Source of the DNA: CAZUGH01 sp964619785
Lineage (GTDB): Bacteria; Bacillota; Clostridia; Lachnospirales; Lachnospiraceae
Reading direction: 5' to 3'
Length of the DNA: 27,962 nt
Assembly: GCA_964619785.1 (NCBI GenBank)
Contig: CAZUGH010000021.1
Span: 1-27,962 of the forward strand
Of this stretch, positions 16,458 to 23,839 are shown piece by piece (the first letter of the stretch is position 1; each line of letters starts with the position of its first letter). The position numbers were made by a program, and so were the translations under genes. The notes under the pieces are model-generated. The model ran no database searches and had not been told where the DNA came from. It was given only the letters and a program-made list of their open reading frames with translations.

Positions 16458-17684
16458 GTGAGACGATTAAGGATACTTTTGATAGCAGTTATGTTGGTTC
16501 TTCTATGGCCTGTATCTGCTAAGGCTGTTAGCGGAACAATAGCATTTTCCACAGATACCCCTCAACCGGTGAAAGGTGGAGTTTTCACCGTGGTATGTCA
16601 GGTGACAAGCACAGAGAATTTTGTGGATGCTGAATTTGACATTAACTATGATAGTAAGATACTTACGTTTGTGGAAGGTGGAAGTAAGGTTACGGGCGGA
16701 CAGGGAACTTTGCATGTGTCGTCTGTCGATAATGATACCGCAGTGAACAAGCGAACATTTTCCTTACAATTCAAGGCGAAGAAAGTGGGAACGACGCTAA
16801 TAGAATTAAGTGACTCAGCGAAGATAACCGATGCGAATAGCGCAAGTGTTTCTGTTTCGAGTAACCAGTTGTCCGTTCAGGTTGTGGAAACGGCAGCGGA
16901 TACCACAACGGTTACACCGACGCCTTCTTCACAGCTAAGTAATAGCAATCGACTTGAAATCTTGTCTGTCGATGCAGTGTCGATGACACCTGAGTTTGCC
17001 CCCAAGGTTTCTGATTATCAGATTATAGTGGATGCTTCTACTTCGACATTGTTCTATCATGCACAGACGAAGAGTAAGAAGGCACGTATTCGTGTTGAGG
17101 GAAATACGGACTTGAAAGAAGGGGCAAATGCCGTGACAGTGTTCGTCACAAGTGAGTCAGGAAAAGTGAGAAAATATAACCTGGCAGTGACAAAGGAGAC
17201 AGCGGTACAGACATCAGAACGTGTTTCGAAGGAACAAGTAAAGTCTGGTGATATTGTATTTCATGCCAATCAAGCGGATGGAACAATAACACTTCAGAAT
17301 GAATATAGTTTTATCGTGCTTAAGATGGTGAATGATTCCCAAATTCCAGCGGGATATGCTGCAACGAAGATGACTCTTGATGGAGTTTCGGTTCCGGTCT
17401 ACGCGCTAGAAGATGATATGGAGAATGATTTCGTCTTGCTGTATCTGCAAGGACCAACAGGCGAGCAGGGAATCTATCAGTACGATCGGAAGGAAAAGAC
17501 GATTCAGAGATATGCTTCCGGTATGCTCGAACCGAACAATAAAAATGGAACCAGAAGAACGACTGAAAGTAGTAGTTCTAGTTCCATTGTATATTTTGTA
17601 ATCATTGGTGTGCTATCCCTTATGGTATTGGGATTATTAATCACGGTGATTAAATTGTTGACACAAAAGAAGTCATCTTTTTGA
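16458..17684 (+). CDS. Membrane-anchored cohesin-domain and cadherin-like surface protein
   Basis: A GTG start is preceded by AGGAGGA (16447-16453); no usable ATG exists nearby. The 408-aa protein has a signal peptide (cleavage after about residue 23, SAKA), then a cohesin-like beta-sandwich (about 25-145). Its features are 'VKGGVFTVVCQVTSTENFVDAEFDINYDSKILTF' and 'FSLQFKAKKVGTTLIELS'. After a Thr/Pro/Ser linker comes a cadherin-like beta-sandwich repeat (about 165-246, 'SDYQIIVDASTSTLFYHA..TKSKKARIRVEG'). A C-terminal transmembrane helix (about 376-398) with KK after it anchors it in the membrane. Cohesins classically bind dockerins, but no dockerin is encoded in this window, so the partner is unknown. 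Its end overlaps aroF on the other strand by 35 bp. Confidence 0.8.
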   Translation: MRRLRILLIAVMLVLLWPVSAKAVSGTIAFSTDTPQPVKGGVFTVVCQVTSTENFVDAEFDINYDSKILTFVEGGSKVTGGQGTLHVSSVDNDTAVNKRTFSLQFKAKKVGTTLIELSDSAKITDANSASVSVSSNQLSVQVVETAADTTTVTPTPSSQLSNSNRLEILSVDAVSMTPEFAPKVSDYQIIVDASTSTLFYHAQTKSKKARIRVEGNTDLKEGANAVTVFVTSESGKVRKYNLAVTKETAVQTSERVSKEQVKSGDIVFHANQADGTITLQNEYSFIVLKMVNDSQIPAGYAATKMTLDGVSVPVYALEDDMENDFVLLYLQGPTGEQGIYQYDRKEKTIQRYASGMLEPNNKNGTRRTTESSSSSSIVYFVIIGVLSLMVLGLLITVIKLLTQKKSSF

Positions 17685-18657
17685 CTTTGCTCATAAGAGA
17701 ATCGAACATCTCCGGAGTTAGGGACTGAGGACCATCGCACAGTGCCTGCTCCGGATTGTTGTGTACCTCAATCATAAGTCCATCGGCTCCGGCAGCAATA
17801 GCAGCCATAGCAAGAGGCTCTACCATGAAACGTAATCCAGCTGCATGGCTAGGATCAACGATGACAGGAAGGTGAGTTTTGCTTTTTAGCATTGGAATCG
17901 CAGAGATGTCGAGTGTGTTACGCATCGAGGTTTCAAAGGTTCGAATTCCGCGCTCGCATAGGATGACATTTTCATTACCATTTGCCATAATGTACTCAGC
18001 ACTCATCAATAATTCATCTAGTGTATTCGCTAATCCACGCTTTAAGAGGATTGGTGTTTTAATCTTGCCTAACTCCTTTAACAATTCAAAGTTTTGCATG
18101 TTTCGTGCACCGACTTGAATCAAGTCAACATTTTCAAATAAAGCGAGATGTTCGCTGCTCATAATCTCTGTTACGATAGGAAGTCCCGTTGTGCGTTTTG
18201 CTTCCATGAGAAGCATTAGACCTTCTCCGTGAAGCCCCTGGAAGGCGTAAGGGGAGGTTCTAGGTTTAAATGCACCACCACGAAGCATGGTTGCACCACT
18301 CTTTTTAATGCTTTGTGCAACGGAATTCATCTGTTGCTCTGTCTCGATGGAACAAGGGCCCGCGATTACCTGGAAGTTACCACCACCGATTTTCACACCG
18401 CTGACATCAACAATAGAGTCTTTGGGATGCATTTTGCGATTTGCTTTTTTGTAAGGCTCTTGAATTCGACGAACTTCTTCTACGATATCAAATGCACTAA
18501 TCTGATCCATGTCGAGGGAGGATGTATCACCGATTAATCCAAGTACTTTGCGAGTAGCACCCTGTGACTCATGTATATCCATTCCTTTATCTCTTAATTT
18601 GTTTTCTAATGCAGCAACCTTAGCAAGGTCGGCATCATTTTTTAATATAATAATCAT
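17650..18657 (-). CDS. aroF: 3-deoxy-7-phosphoheptulonate (DAHP) synthase
   Basis: The 335-aa cytoplasmic enzyme condenses phosphoenolpyruvate and erythrose-4-phosphate, the first step of the shikimate pathway. It has the short N-terminal ferredoxin-like regulatory domain (about 1-70) followed by the type Ibeta TIM barrel (about 85-335). Conserved motifs visible: AGPCSIE (with the metal-binding Cys), LRGGAFKPRTSPYAFQG, QVGARNMQNFELL, LLKRG, CERGIRTFE and VDPSHAAG, and a MIEVHNNPEQALCDGPQSL end. The N-terminal domain in this class mediates allosteric inhibition by aromatic products. The gene has GGAGT upstream of its ATG and its own promoter. It runs convergently into the cohesin gene with no terminator between. 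Confidence 0.93.
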   Translation of the reverse strand: MIIILKNDADLAKVAALENKLRDKGMDIHESQGATRKVLGLIGDTSSLDMDQISAFDIVEEVRRIQEPYKKANRKMHPKDSIVDVSGVKIGGGNFQVIAGPCSIETEQQMNSVAQSIKKSGATMLRGGAFKPRTSPYAFQGLHGEGLMLLMEAKRTTGLPIVTEIMSSEHLALFENVDLIQVGARNMQNFELLKELGKIKTPILLKRGLANTLDELLMSAEYIMANGNENVILCERGIRTFETSMRNTLDISAIPMLKSKTHLPVIVDPSHAAGLRFMVEPLAMAAIAAGADGLMIEVHNNPEQALCDGPQSLTPEMFDSLMSKVKKMTSFVSTI

Positions 18658-18698
18658 TGTTGTACTCCAATCTGTTAAATGTATTTGTTTCTGTTCTT

Positions 18699-18727
18699 AG
18701 ACTAGACCTTTTAAAATTAAAAGTCAA
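18699..18727 (-). promoter_or_regulatory. aroF promoter with palindromic spacer
   Basis: On the minus strand, TTGACT (27-22 of 187xx) and TAGTCT (18704-18699) lie 17 nt apart. The spacer holds a near-perfect palindrome, CTTTTAAAATTAAAAG (18708-18723), which could be a repressor site over the promoter core. The -10 is a moderate match. Confidence 0.5.
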
Positions 18728-18729
18728 TA

Positions 18730-18772
18730 CGCTTTAGTGAATTATCGCTTTAACTTGGTAAAGCGTTAAAGC
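18730..18772. promoter_or_regulatory. Repeat cluster between divergent aroF and PLD-like gene, probable operator
   Basis: GCTTTAAC (18747-18754) and GTTAAAGC (18765-18772) form a perfect 8-bp inverted repeat. CGCTTTA occurs at 18730-18736 and again at 18746-18752, and its complement TAAAGCG at 18759-18765. All copies lie between the -35 boxes of the two divergent promoters, which suits a regulator acting on one or both genes. The regulator is unknown. Confidence 0.5.
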
Positions 18773-18783
18773 AAAAGGAGGGG

Positions 18784-18812
18784 TTACAATATTTTCTTAG
18801 TCATGATATACT
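18784..18812 (+). promoter_or_regulatory. Sigma-A promoter of the PLD-like gene
   Basis: TTACAA (18784-18789), 17-nt spacer and TATACT (18807-18812), with an extended -10 TG at 18804-18805. Predicted start near 18819, about 29 nt before the ATG. Confidence 0.7.
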
Positions 18813-18847
18813 TTATTGATAAGTTACGAGAGGATAGAGATTAATAT

Positions 18848-20293
18848 ATGAAGATTAAGACTTTGTTGAAAGTAGTGGGGATACTTGTTGCCTGCTACGT
18901 GGTATATGTGTTGACGGCAATGCTGATTCCATTTGCCCATCAGAAGTCAGTGTCGGAGACACGTCAGACATTTAATAGAGATAATTATTATAGTAGCTCT
19001 GTATCGGTGGACCAGGTGTCTATTGTAGAGGATAGTAATGATGCACTTGAAGAACGTATTCGTATGATTCAGGGTGCAAAGAAGCAAATTGTATTTTCAA
19101 CCTTTGATATGCGTCAGGGACATAGCACAGAAGATGTGATTAGTGCGCTGATTCATGCAGCAGAGAGAGGCGTGAAAATTAAGGTCATGGTAGATGGCAT
19201 GATGGGAATGGTTCATATGAAGGGCGACTTGTTCTATGCCATGTCAGCGCAACCGAATATCCAGGTCAAGGTGTATAATACACCAAATTTATTGATGCCT
19301 TGGACGATAAATGGGCGTCTTCATGATAAGTATTTGATTGCAGACCATACGGTTATGGTTTTGGGCGGGCGCAATACCTATGATTATTTCCTTGGAGATT
19401 ATATCGATGAACATGAGAGTTATGATCGGGATTTGCTCGTTTTTAATTCGGCTTATGAGAAGAAGACCAATACAGACAGTGTCATTTTTCAGGTAGAGAA
19501 TTATTTTGATTCGATTTGGAATTCCCCATATAGTCAACTGTGGCAAGATGATGAGGCACTGTTACAAGATGAAGATATCGCCAATCAAGTTACATCGCTA
19601 CGTGCACATTATGACACGCTCAAGAAGGCCAACCCGAATTGGTTTGTCGGATATGGTTCTTATGATAAGAGAACAGAGAAGGCGAATAAAGTTACGCTGA
19701 TTTCTGGCGAGACAGGAATCTATAGCAAGGAGCCTTTGGTCTGGTACCAACTAATGAAGCTGATGGCGGATGCGAGGGAAAGTGTTCAGATTCATACGCC
19801 GTATGCAGTTATGGGCGGCGATATGTATGATGGGATTCGACGAGTTGCGCAGACCGTTCCGGAAACAAGCATGATGATTAATGCGGTCGAGACAGGAGAC
19901 AATTTTGTTGCTTCGAGTGATTACATTTTCAATAAGAGAAAGCTGACCGAGACAGGTGTGAAACTTCTCGAGTTTGTCGGTGACAAATCTTATCATGGTA
20001 AGTCGATTGTAGTGGATCATCGTTTGGCAATTGTGGGTTCTTACAATATGGATTTACGTAGTACTTATATGGATACGGAATTGATGTTAGCAGTGGATTG
20101 TCCGTCAATTGCGAAGCAGCTAGAGGATAATATGCGTGTGTTTGAGAACCAGGCAAAACAGGTTATTATCTCGGAAGAAGATGAAGTGGCATATGCAAAT
20201 GATGACTTGATTATTGATGAGATGCCGTGGTATAAGAAGGTGGCGATGAGGATTACAGGATTTTTTCTTCAACCAATTCGTTATGTTGTATAG
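18848..20293 (+). CDS. Phospholipase D-like / cardiolipin synthase-type protein
   Basis: The 481-aa protein has one N-terminal membrane segment (about 8-29) and two HKD catalytic motifs: H159-K161-D166 (LHDKYLIADH) and H383-K385-D390 (YHGKSIVVDH), each followed by the usual G(G/S)xN signature (GGRNTYDYF, GSYNMDLRS). Two such motifs make one active site in phosphatidyl transferases and phospholipases. The length and architecture fit the cardiolipin synthase-like group, but classical cardiolipin synthases have two N-terminal helices and this one has one, so a phosphodiesterase on other lipids is possible. It has its own promoter and is divergent from aroF. AGAGGA (18829-18834) is a weak, distant ribosome binding site. 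Confidence 0.85.
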   Translation: MKIKTLLKVVGILVACYVVYVLTAMLIPFAHQKSVSETRQTFNRDNYYSSSVSVDQVSIVEDSNDALEERIRMIQGAKKQIVFSTFDMRQGHSTEDVISALIHAAERGVKIKVMVDGMMGMVHMKGDLFYAMSAQPNIQVKVYNTPNLLMPWTINGRLHDKYLIADHTVMVLGGRNTYDYFLGDYIDEHESYDRDLLVFNSAYEKKTNTDSVIFQVENYFDSIWNSPYSQLWQDDEALLQDEDIANQVTSLRAHYDTLKKANPNWFVGYGSYDKRTEKANKVTLISGETGIYSKEPLVWYQLMKLMADARESVQIHTPYAVMGGDMYDGIRRVAQTVPETSMMINAVETGDNFVASSDYIFNKRKLTETGVKLLEFVGDKSYHGKSIVVDHRLAIVGSYNMDLRSTYMDTELMLAVDCPSIAKQLEDNMRVFENQAKQVIISEEDEVAYANDDLIIDEMPWYKKVAMRITGFFLQPIRYVV

Positions 20294-20318
20294 AAGGGCT
20301 TGATTTTCTCAGATGGAT

Positions 20319-20364
20319 TTGTTACACTTATACTATAACAGATATAACCTTGATAGGTAGTATA
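20319..20364 (+). promoter_or_regulatory. Promoter of the GntR gene with flanking inverted repeat
   Basis: TTGTTA (20319-20324) and TATAAC (20343-20348) are spaced 18 nt. The inverted repeat TATACTA (20329-20335)/TAGTATA (20358-20364) has one arm in the promoter spacer and the other just after the predicted start. This is the geometry expected of an autoregulatory site for the repressor encoded immediately downstream; the link is inferred. Confidence 0.5.
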
Positions 20365-20389
20365 CGGTTTTTGAGAAATGGAGGCAGCT

Positions 20390-20770
20390 ATGTATATATC
20401 AATTGATTTTAACAGCGAAGAGGCAATCTATCAGCAGTTATGCAACCAGATTATTCTCGCCATAGCGACTGAAGAATTACAAGAAGGAGAGTACCTTCCC
20501 TCCGTCCGAGACTTGGCGGAAACGATAGGAATTAATATGCACACGGTGAATAAGGCATATGGTATTCTACGAACACAGGGATATCTTCAGGTAGACCGAA
20601 GACGTGGGGCTTTGGTGTCTCTTGATATCGATCAGGTTCAAGCAACACTTGATTTGAGAGATCAGATGAGGATTATATTAGCACAGGCGATTTGTAAGAA
20701 TGTGAATCGTCAGGATGTACATCAGATTGTGGATGAGATATATCAAGAGTACAATCGAGTAGAAGATTAG
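20390..20770 (+). CDS. GntR-family transcriptional regulator, YtrA type
   Basis: The 126-aa protein is a winged helix-turn-helix of the GntR family (residues about 1-75, 'AIYQQLCNQIILAIATEELQEGEYLPSVRDLAETIGINMHTVNKAYGIL') followed by only about 50 residues. This marks the short YtrA subfamily, which lacks a large effector domain and usually regulates ABC transporter operons. Here no transporter follows; clpC starts 39 nt downstream. The ATG at 20378 overlaps the Shine-Dalgarno TGGAGG (20379-20384), so 20390 is the better start. An inverted repeat upstream suggests self-regulation. It may control clpC expression in place of CtsR, which is inference from position. Confidence 0.88.
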   Translation: MYISIDFNSEEAIYQQLCNQIILAIATEELQEGEYLPSVRDLAETIGINMHTVNKAYGILRTQGYLQVDRRRGALVSLDIDQVQATLDLRDQMRIILAQAICKNVNRQDVHQIVDEIYQEYNRVED

Positions 20771-20809
20771 CGAAGACAGAATATTAGGAAAGTTGAGACA
20801 GAATAGACT

Positions 20810-23272
20810 ATGAAGAATCGATTTACAGCGAGCGCAGAACGTGTGTTGAATCACGCGACAGAGATTGCATCTGATATGGGATGCAGCATGATAGGCAGCG
20901 AGCATTTGTTATATGGATTATGCCAGGTGAAGGGCGTTGCCTACCGTATTCTCAGTGAGAATGGTGTGAAGAAGGATAAGGTGTACGCAGAATTTGGTGA
21001 TAAGGTGAATACGAGTAGCAAGGTAAGTATGCTTGAGAATTGCGATATGACACCGAAGCTGACGCAGATTTTAGAAGATAGCCGGATGCAGGCGGCACGT
21101 TTTCATGAGACAGAGATTGGAACGGAGCATCTTTTGCTGGCATTATTGCAAGATCAAGAGACGATTGCTATGAAGATGTTGGTTCATATGGAAGTGAATA
21201 TTCAAAAGATTTATCTCGATACACTTCAGGTACTTCGTGTTGATATGGGTGCTGCGAAGAGTGAGTATGCACAGCTGCGTAACCGTGGGAACAGCAAGAA
21301 GTCGAATACACCTGTTCTTGATCAATATGCGAGAGATTTGAATCAATATGCGAGAGATGGCAAGTTAGACCCAGTTCTTAATCGAGATGATGAGATTCAT
21401 AGTGTGGTTCAGATTCTGAGTCGTAGAACGAAGAATAATCCATGTTTGATTGGAGAACCCGGTGTTGGTAAGACGGCGATTGCAGAGGGCTTAGCGATGC
21501 GAATCGAGGAAGGCATTGTTCCGGCTACGATTGCAGGTAAGAGAGTTTTGACATTGGATTTATCGGGTATGGTAGCTGGTTCTAAGTATCGTGGCGAGTT
21601 TGAAGAACGTATTAAGCGTGCCATCTGGGAGGCTAGAGAAGCTGGCAATATTCTTTTATTTATTGATGAGATTCACACCGTGATTGGTGCTGGTGGTGCA
21701 GAGGGTGCGATTGACGCGTCTAATATTTTAAAGCCATCTTTAGCACGAGGTGAGATTCAAGTGATTGGAGCTACGACGCGAGAAGAGTATCGTAAGCATA
21801 TTGAGAAGGATGCAGCACTTGAACGTCGTTTTCAACCAGTGGTTATCGAGGAACCTACTGCTTTACAGACGGTTGGCATGTTGAAGGGGCTTCGCGATAA
21901 GTATGAGTCATTCCACCGGGTCAAGATTTCAGATGAGGCGATTGAGGCAGCGGTGAAGTTGTCTGTTCGTTATATTAACGATCGATTCCTACCAGATAAA
22001 GCAATTGATTTGATTGATGAAGCAGCGGCGAAGTTCCGTCTTCAGAAGATATTGAAGAAGGATAAATCACTTCAGAAGCTAGAAGAAGAACAGAGAGAGC
22101 TATTAGCAGAGAAGGAAGAAGCGATTGTTCGTGGTGACTATCAGAAGGCGATTGCCATCAAGAAGGATCAAGAGAAGAACGAAGCGAAGATTTTAAAAGC
22201 AAGAAGAAAGAACAAAGAGAAGAAGGATAGTCAGGAAAATACAATCGGCGAGCGTGAGGTCGCTGATATCGTAGCAGCTTGGACCAAGATTCCGGTGAAC
22301 CGACTTGAGCAAGAAGAGATGGAGCGTTTGAAGTCACTCGAGGAGATTTTACATCGCCGGGTAGTGGGTCAACAAGAGGCAGTGGAAGCAGTATCGCGTG
22401 CGATTCGCAGAGGTCGTGTTGGGTTGAAGGATCCGAAGCGTCCGATTGGCTCATTCTTGTTCCTAGGACCAACAGGTGTTGGTAAGACGGAATTGTCGAA
22501 AGCACTTGCTGAGGCAGTATTTGGCTCGGAGAAAGACATGATTCGAGTTGATATGTCGGAGTATATGGAGAAGCAGAGTGTGTCGAAGATGATTGGTTCC
22601 CCTCCAGGATATGTTGGTTATGATGAAGGCGGACAACTTAGTGAGAAGATTCGTAAGAAGCCATATTCTGTATTGCTTTTTGATGAGATTGAGAAGGCGC
22701 ATCCCGATGTGTTTAATATGCTTCTTCAGGTTCTTGAGGATGGCTTGCTGACAGATGCACAGGGACGTCAAGTGGATTTCAAGAATACGATTATCATCAT
22801 GACTTCGAATGCCGGTGCGAATCGTATCATTTCTCCGAAGACACTTGGATTTGGTCAGACGATGAATCAGGAAGAAGAACACAAGAAGATGAAGGCTGGT
22901 GTAATGGAAGAAGTGAAACATATCTTCAAGCCAGAGTTTATCAACCGTATTGATGAGATGATTGTGTTCCATACCCTGACCCAGGAAAATATTCATGCGA
23001 TTGCGCAGATTCTGTGTGAGAATTTTGCCAAGAGAGTGAAGGGACAGATGGAAATCGAGCTTCTGATTGGTGATGATGTGATTGAGTACATTTCCAAGAA
23101 GGGATTTGACAAGGATTATGGTGCTAGACCACTACGTCGGGCGCTTCAGTCTGAGGTGGAAGATTTGCTTGCTGAGGAGATTTTACAGGGTAATATTCAT
23201 GTTGGAGATACCGCACAGATTTTGATGCAGGAAGATAAAGTATTTGTCCAAAAATTCATAAAAAACAGGTAG
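20810..23272 (+). CDS. clpC: ATP-dependent Clp protease ATP-binding subunit ClpC
   Basis: This 820-aa Hsp100 unfoldase feeds substrates to ClpP. Domains in order: double Clp_N repeat (about 1-145, 'FTASAERVLNHATEIASDMGCSMIGSEHLL' and 'ARFHETEIGTEHLLLALLQ'), AAA1 with Walker A GEPGVGKT (about 215-222) and LLFIDEIHTVIGAG, a UVR-type coiled middle domain (about 420-460, 'EEAIVRGDYQKAIAIKKDQEKNEAKI'), AAA2 with Walker A GPTGVGKT (about 553-560) and LLFDEIEKAHPDV, and a C-terminal ClpB_D2-small domain. The middle UVR motif separates ClpC from ClpA and ClpB. The ribosome binding site is poor (GAAAGTTGAGA at a distance), which suggests translation linked to the gntR gene upstream. No CtsR-type operator is seen. 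Confidence 0.95.
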   Translation: MKNRFTASAERVLNHATEIASDMGCSMIGSEHLLYGLCQVKGVAYRILSENGVKKDKVYAEFGDKVNTSSKVSMLENCDMTPKLTQILEDSRMQAARFHETEIGTEHLLLALLQDQETIAMKMLVHMEVNIQKIYLDTLQVLRVDMGAAKSEYAQLRNRGNSKKSNTPVLDQYARDLNQYARDGKLDPVLNRDDEIHSVVQILSRRTKNNPCLIGEPGVGKTAIAEGLAMRIEEGIVPATIAGKRVLTLDLSGMVAGSKYRGEFEERIKRAIWEAREAGNILLFIDEIHTVIGAGGAEGAIDASNILKPSLARGEIQVIGATTREEYRKHIEKDAALERRFQPVVIEEPTALQTVGMLKGLRDKYESFHRVKISDEAIEAAVKLSVRYINDRFLPDKAIDLIDEAAAKFRLQKILKKDKSLQKLEEEQRELLAEKEEAIVRGDYQKAIAIKKDQEKNEAKILKARRKNKEKKDSQENTIGEREVADIVAAWTKIPVNRLEQEEMERLKSLEEILHRRVVGQQEAVEAVSRAIRRGRVGLKDPKRPIGSFLFLGPTGVGKTELSKALAEAVFGSEKDMIRVDMSEYMEKQSVSKMIGSPPGYVGYDEGGQLSEKIRKKPYSVLLFDEIEKAHPDVFNMLLQVLEDGLLTDAQGRQVDFKNTIIIMTSNAGANRIISPKTLGFGQTMNQEEEHKKMKAGVMEEVKHIFKPEFINRIDEMIVFHTLTQENIHAIAQILCENFAKRVKGQMEIELLIGDDVIEYISKKGFDKDYGARPLRRALQSEVEDLLAEEILQGNIHVGDTAQILMQEDKVFVQKFIKNR

Positions 23273-23292
23273 AAAAAAGGCGAACGTTAGTA

Positions 23293-23298
23293 TATAAT
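23293..23298 (+). promoter_or_regulatory. Possible -10 element between clpC and the small protein gene
   Basis: A perfect TATAAT at 23293-23298 has no good -35 at the normal distance. A short inverted repeat TATGG/CCATA lies just after it (about 23304-23316). It could be an extra promoter for the small protein gene and radA. Confidence 0.3.
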
Positions 23299-23350
23299 GA
23301 ACATATGGATCCCATAGAGGGAACGAATGAGACGAAGGAGGATTAGGCCA

Positions 23351-23764
23351 ATGGCTGTAGTAGAAGAATTAATCCGTAAGGAAGCGGACGGAACACTTAG
23401 CTTTGGAAACTATTTACTGGATTCTAAGACTAAGAAGTCAGATTTTGAGTATGAGGGTGACCAGTACAAGGTCAAGACATTCAAGGAGATTACCAAGCTT
23501 GAACGTAATGGTTTGTTTGTATATGAGTCCGTTCCGGGAACTGCAGTGAAGAATTTCAAAAGTGATGGAACGAAGGTAAAGTTCTCAGTTGAGAGTTGTG
23601 AAGATGTTAGCATTACCCTGGAATTAGAGCCTGATACAGAATATAAGGTGAAAGTTGACGGAGTGTCTGTTGGTAAGGTAGATACGAACTTGGGGGGCAA
23701 GCTTAATATTAGCGTTGAACTGAATGATGGCGAGAGTGCTGATGTTCAGGTTGAGAAGAACTAA
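23351..23764 (+). CDS. Conserved small beta-rich protein of unknown function
   Basis: The 137-aa acidic soluble protein starts MAVVEELIRKEADGTLSFGN. It has no signal peptide or membrane segment and is rich in alternating beta-strand patterns, with a C-terminal half (about 85-137, 'VSITLELEPDTEYKVKVDGVSVG..') resembling a small beta-sandwich. I know similar proteins in Lachnospiraceae that databases call 'endosialidase', but no catalytic features are visible and I would not accept that name. AAGGAGG about 10 nt upstream supports ATG 23351; an in-frame ATG at 23327 precedes the ribosome binding site and is unlikely. It lies between clpC and radA in the same direction. Confidence 0.75.
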   Translation: MAVVEELIRKEADGTLSFGNYLLDSKTKKSDFEYEGDQYKVKTFKEITKLERNGLFVYESVPGTAVKNFKSDGTKVKFSVESCEDVSITLELEPDTEYKVKVDGVSVGKVDTNLGGKLNISVELNDGESADVQVEKN

Positions 23765-23783
23765 GAATCAGAGATAAATCAGA

Positions 23784-23815
23784 ATAAGCATCGGCAGATT
23801 CCTGTCGGTGCTTAT
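23784..23815 (+). terminator. Strong hairpin upstream of radA, without T run
   Basis: ATAAGCATCGGCAG (23784-23797) pairs with CTGTCGGTGCTTAT (23802-23815) over 14 positions, including two G-U pairs, around an ATTC loop. No T run follows on the plus strand, so it may be a partial terminator, an RNA-processing or stability element, or an attenuator before radA, whose ribosome binding site is about 11 nt further on. Confidence 0.5.
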
Positions 23816-23839
23816 CATTTACGTGAAGGGAGATTTTTC

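Noticed and set aside
21320..21360. Near-perfect tandem repeat (two copies of TCAATATGCGAGAGAT) inside clpC, suggesting a duplication
   Set aside because: The encoded DQYARDLNQYARDGKLDP has the normal length of this conserved ClpC segment (usual pattern LD..RDLTQ.A..GKLDP), so it is similar codon use and not an inserted repeat.
23327..23350. Upstream in-frame start giving MRRRRIRP before the small conserved protein
   Set aside because: This ATG precedes the AAGGAGG that clearly serves ATG 23351; the arginine-rich extension is the ribosome binding site read as codons.
23351..23764. 'Endosialidase' name used in databases for similar proteins
   Set aside because: At 137 aa with no catalytic motif or phage-tailspike features, an enzyme of that kind is not supported by the sequence.
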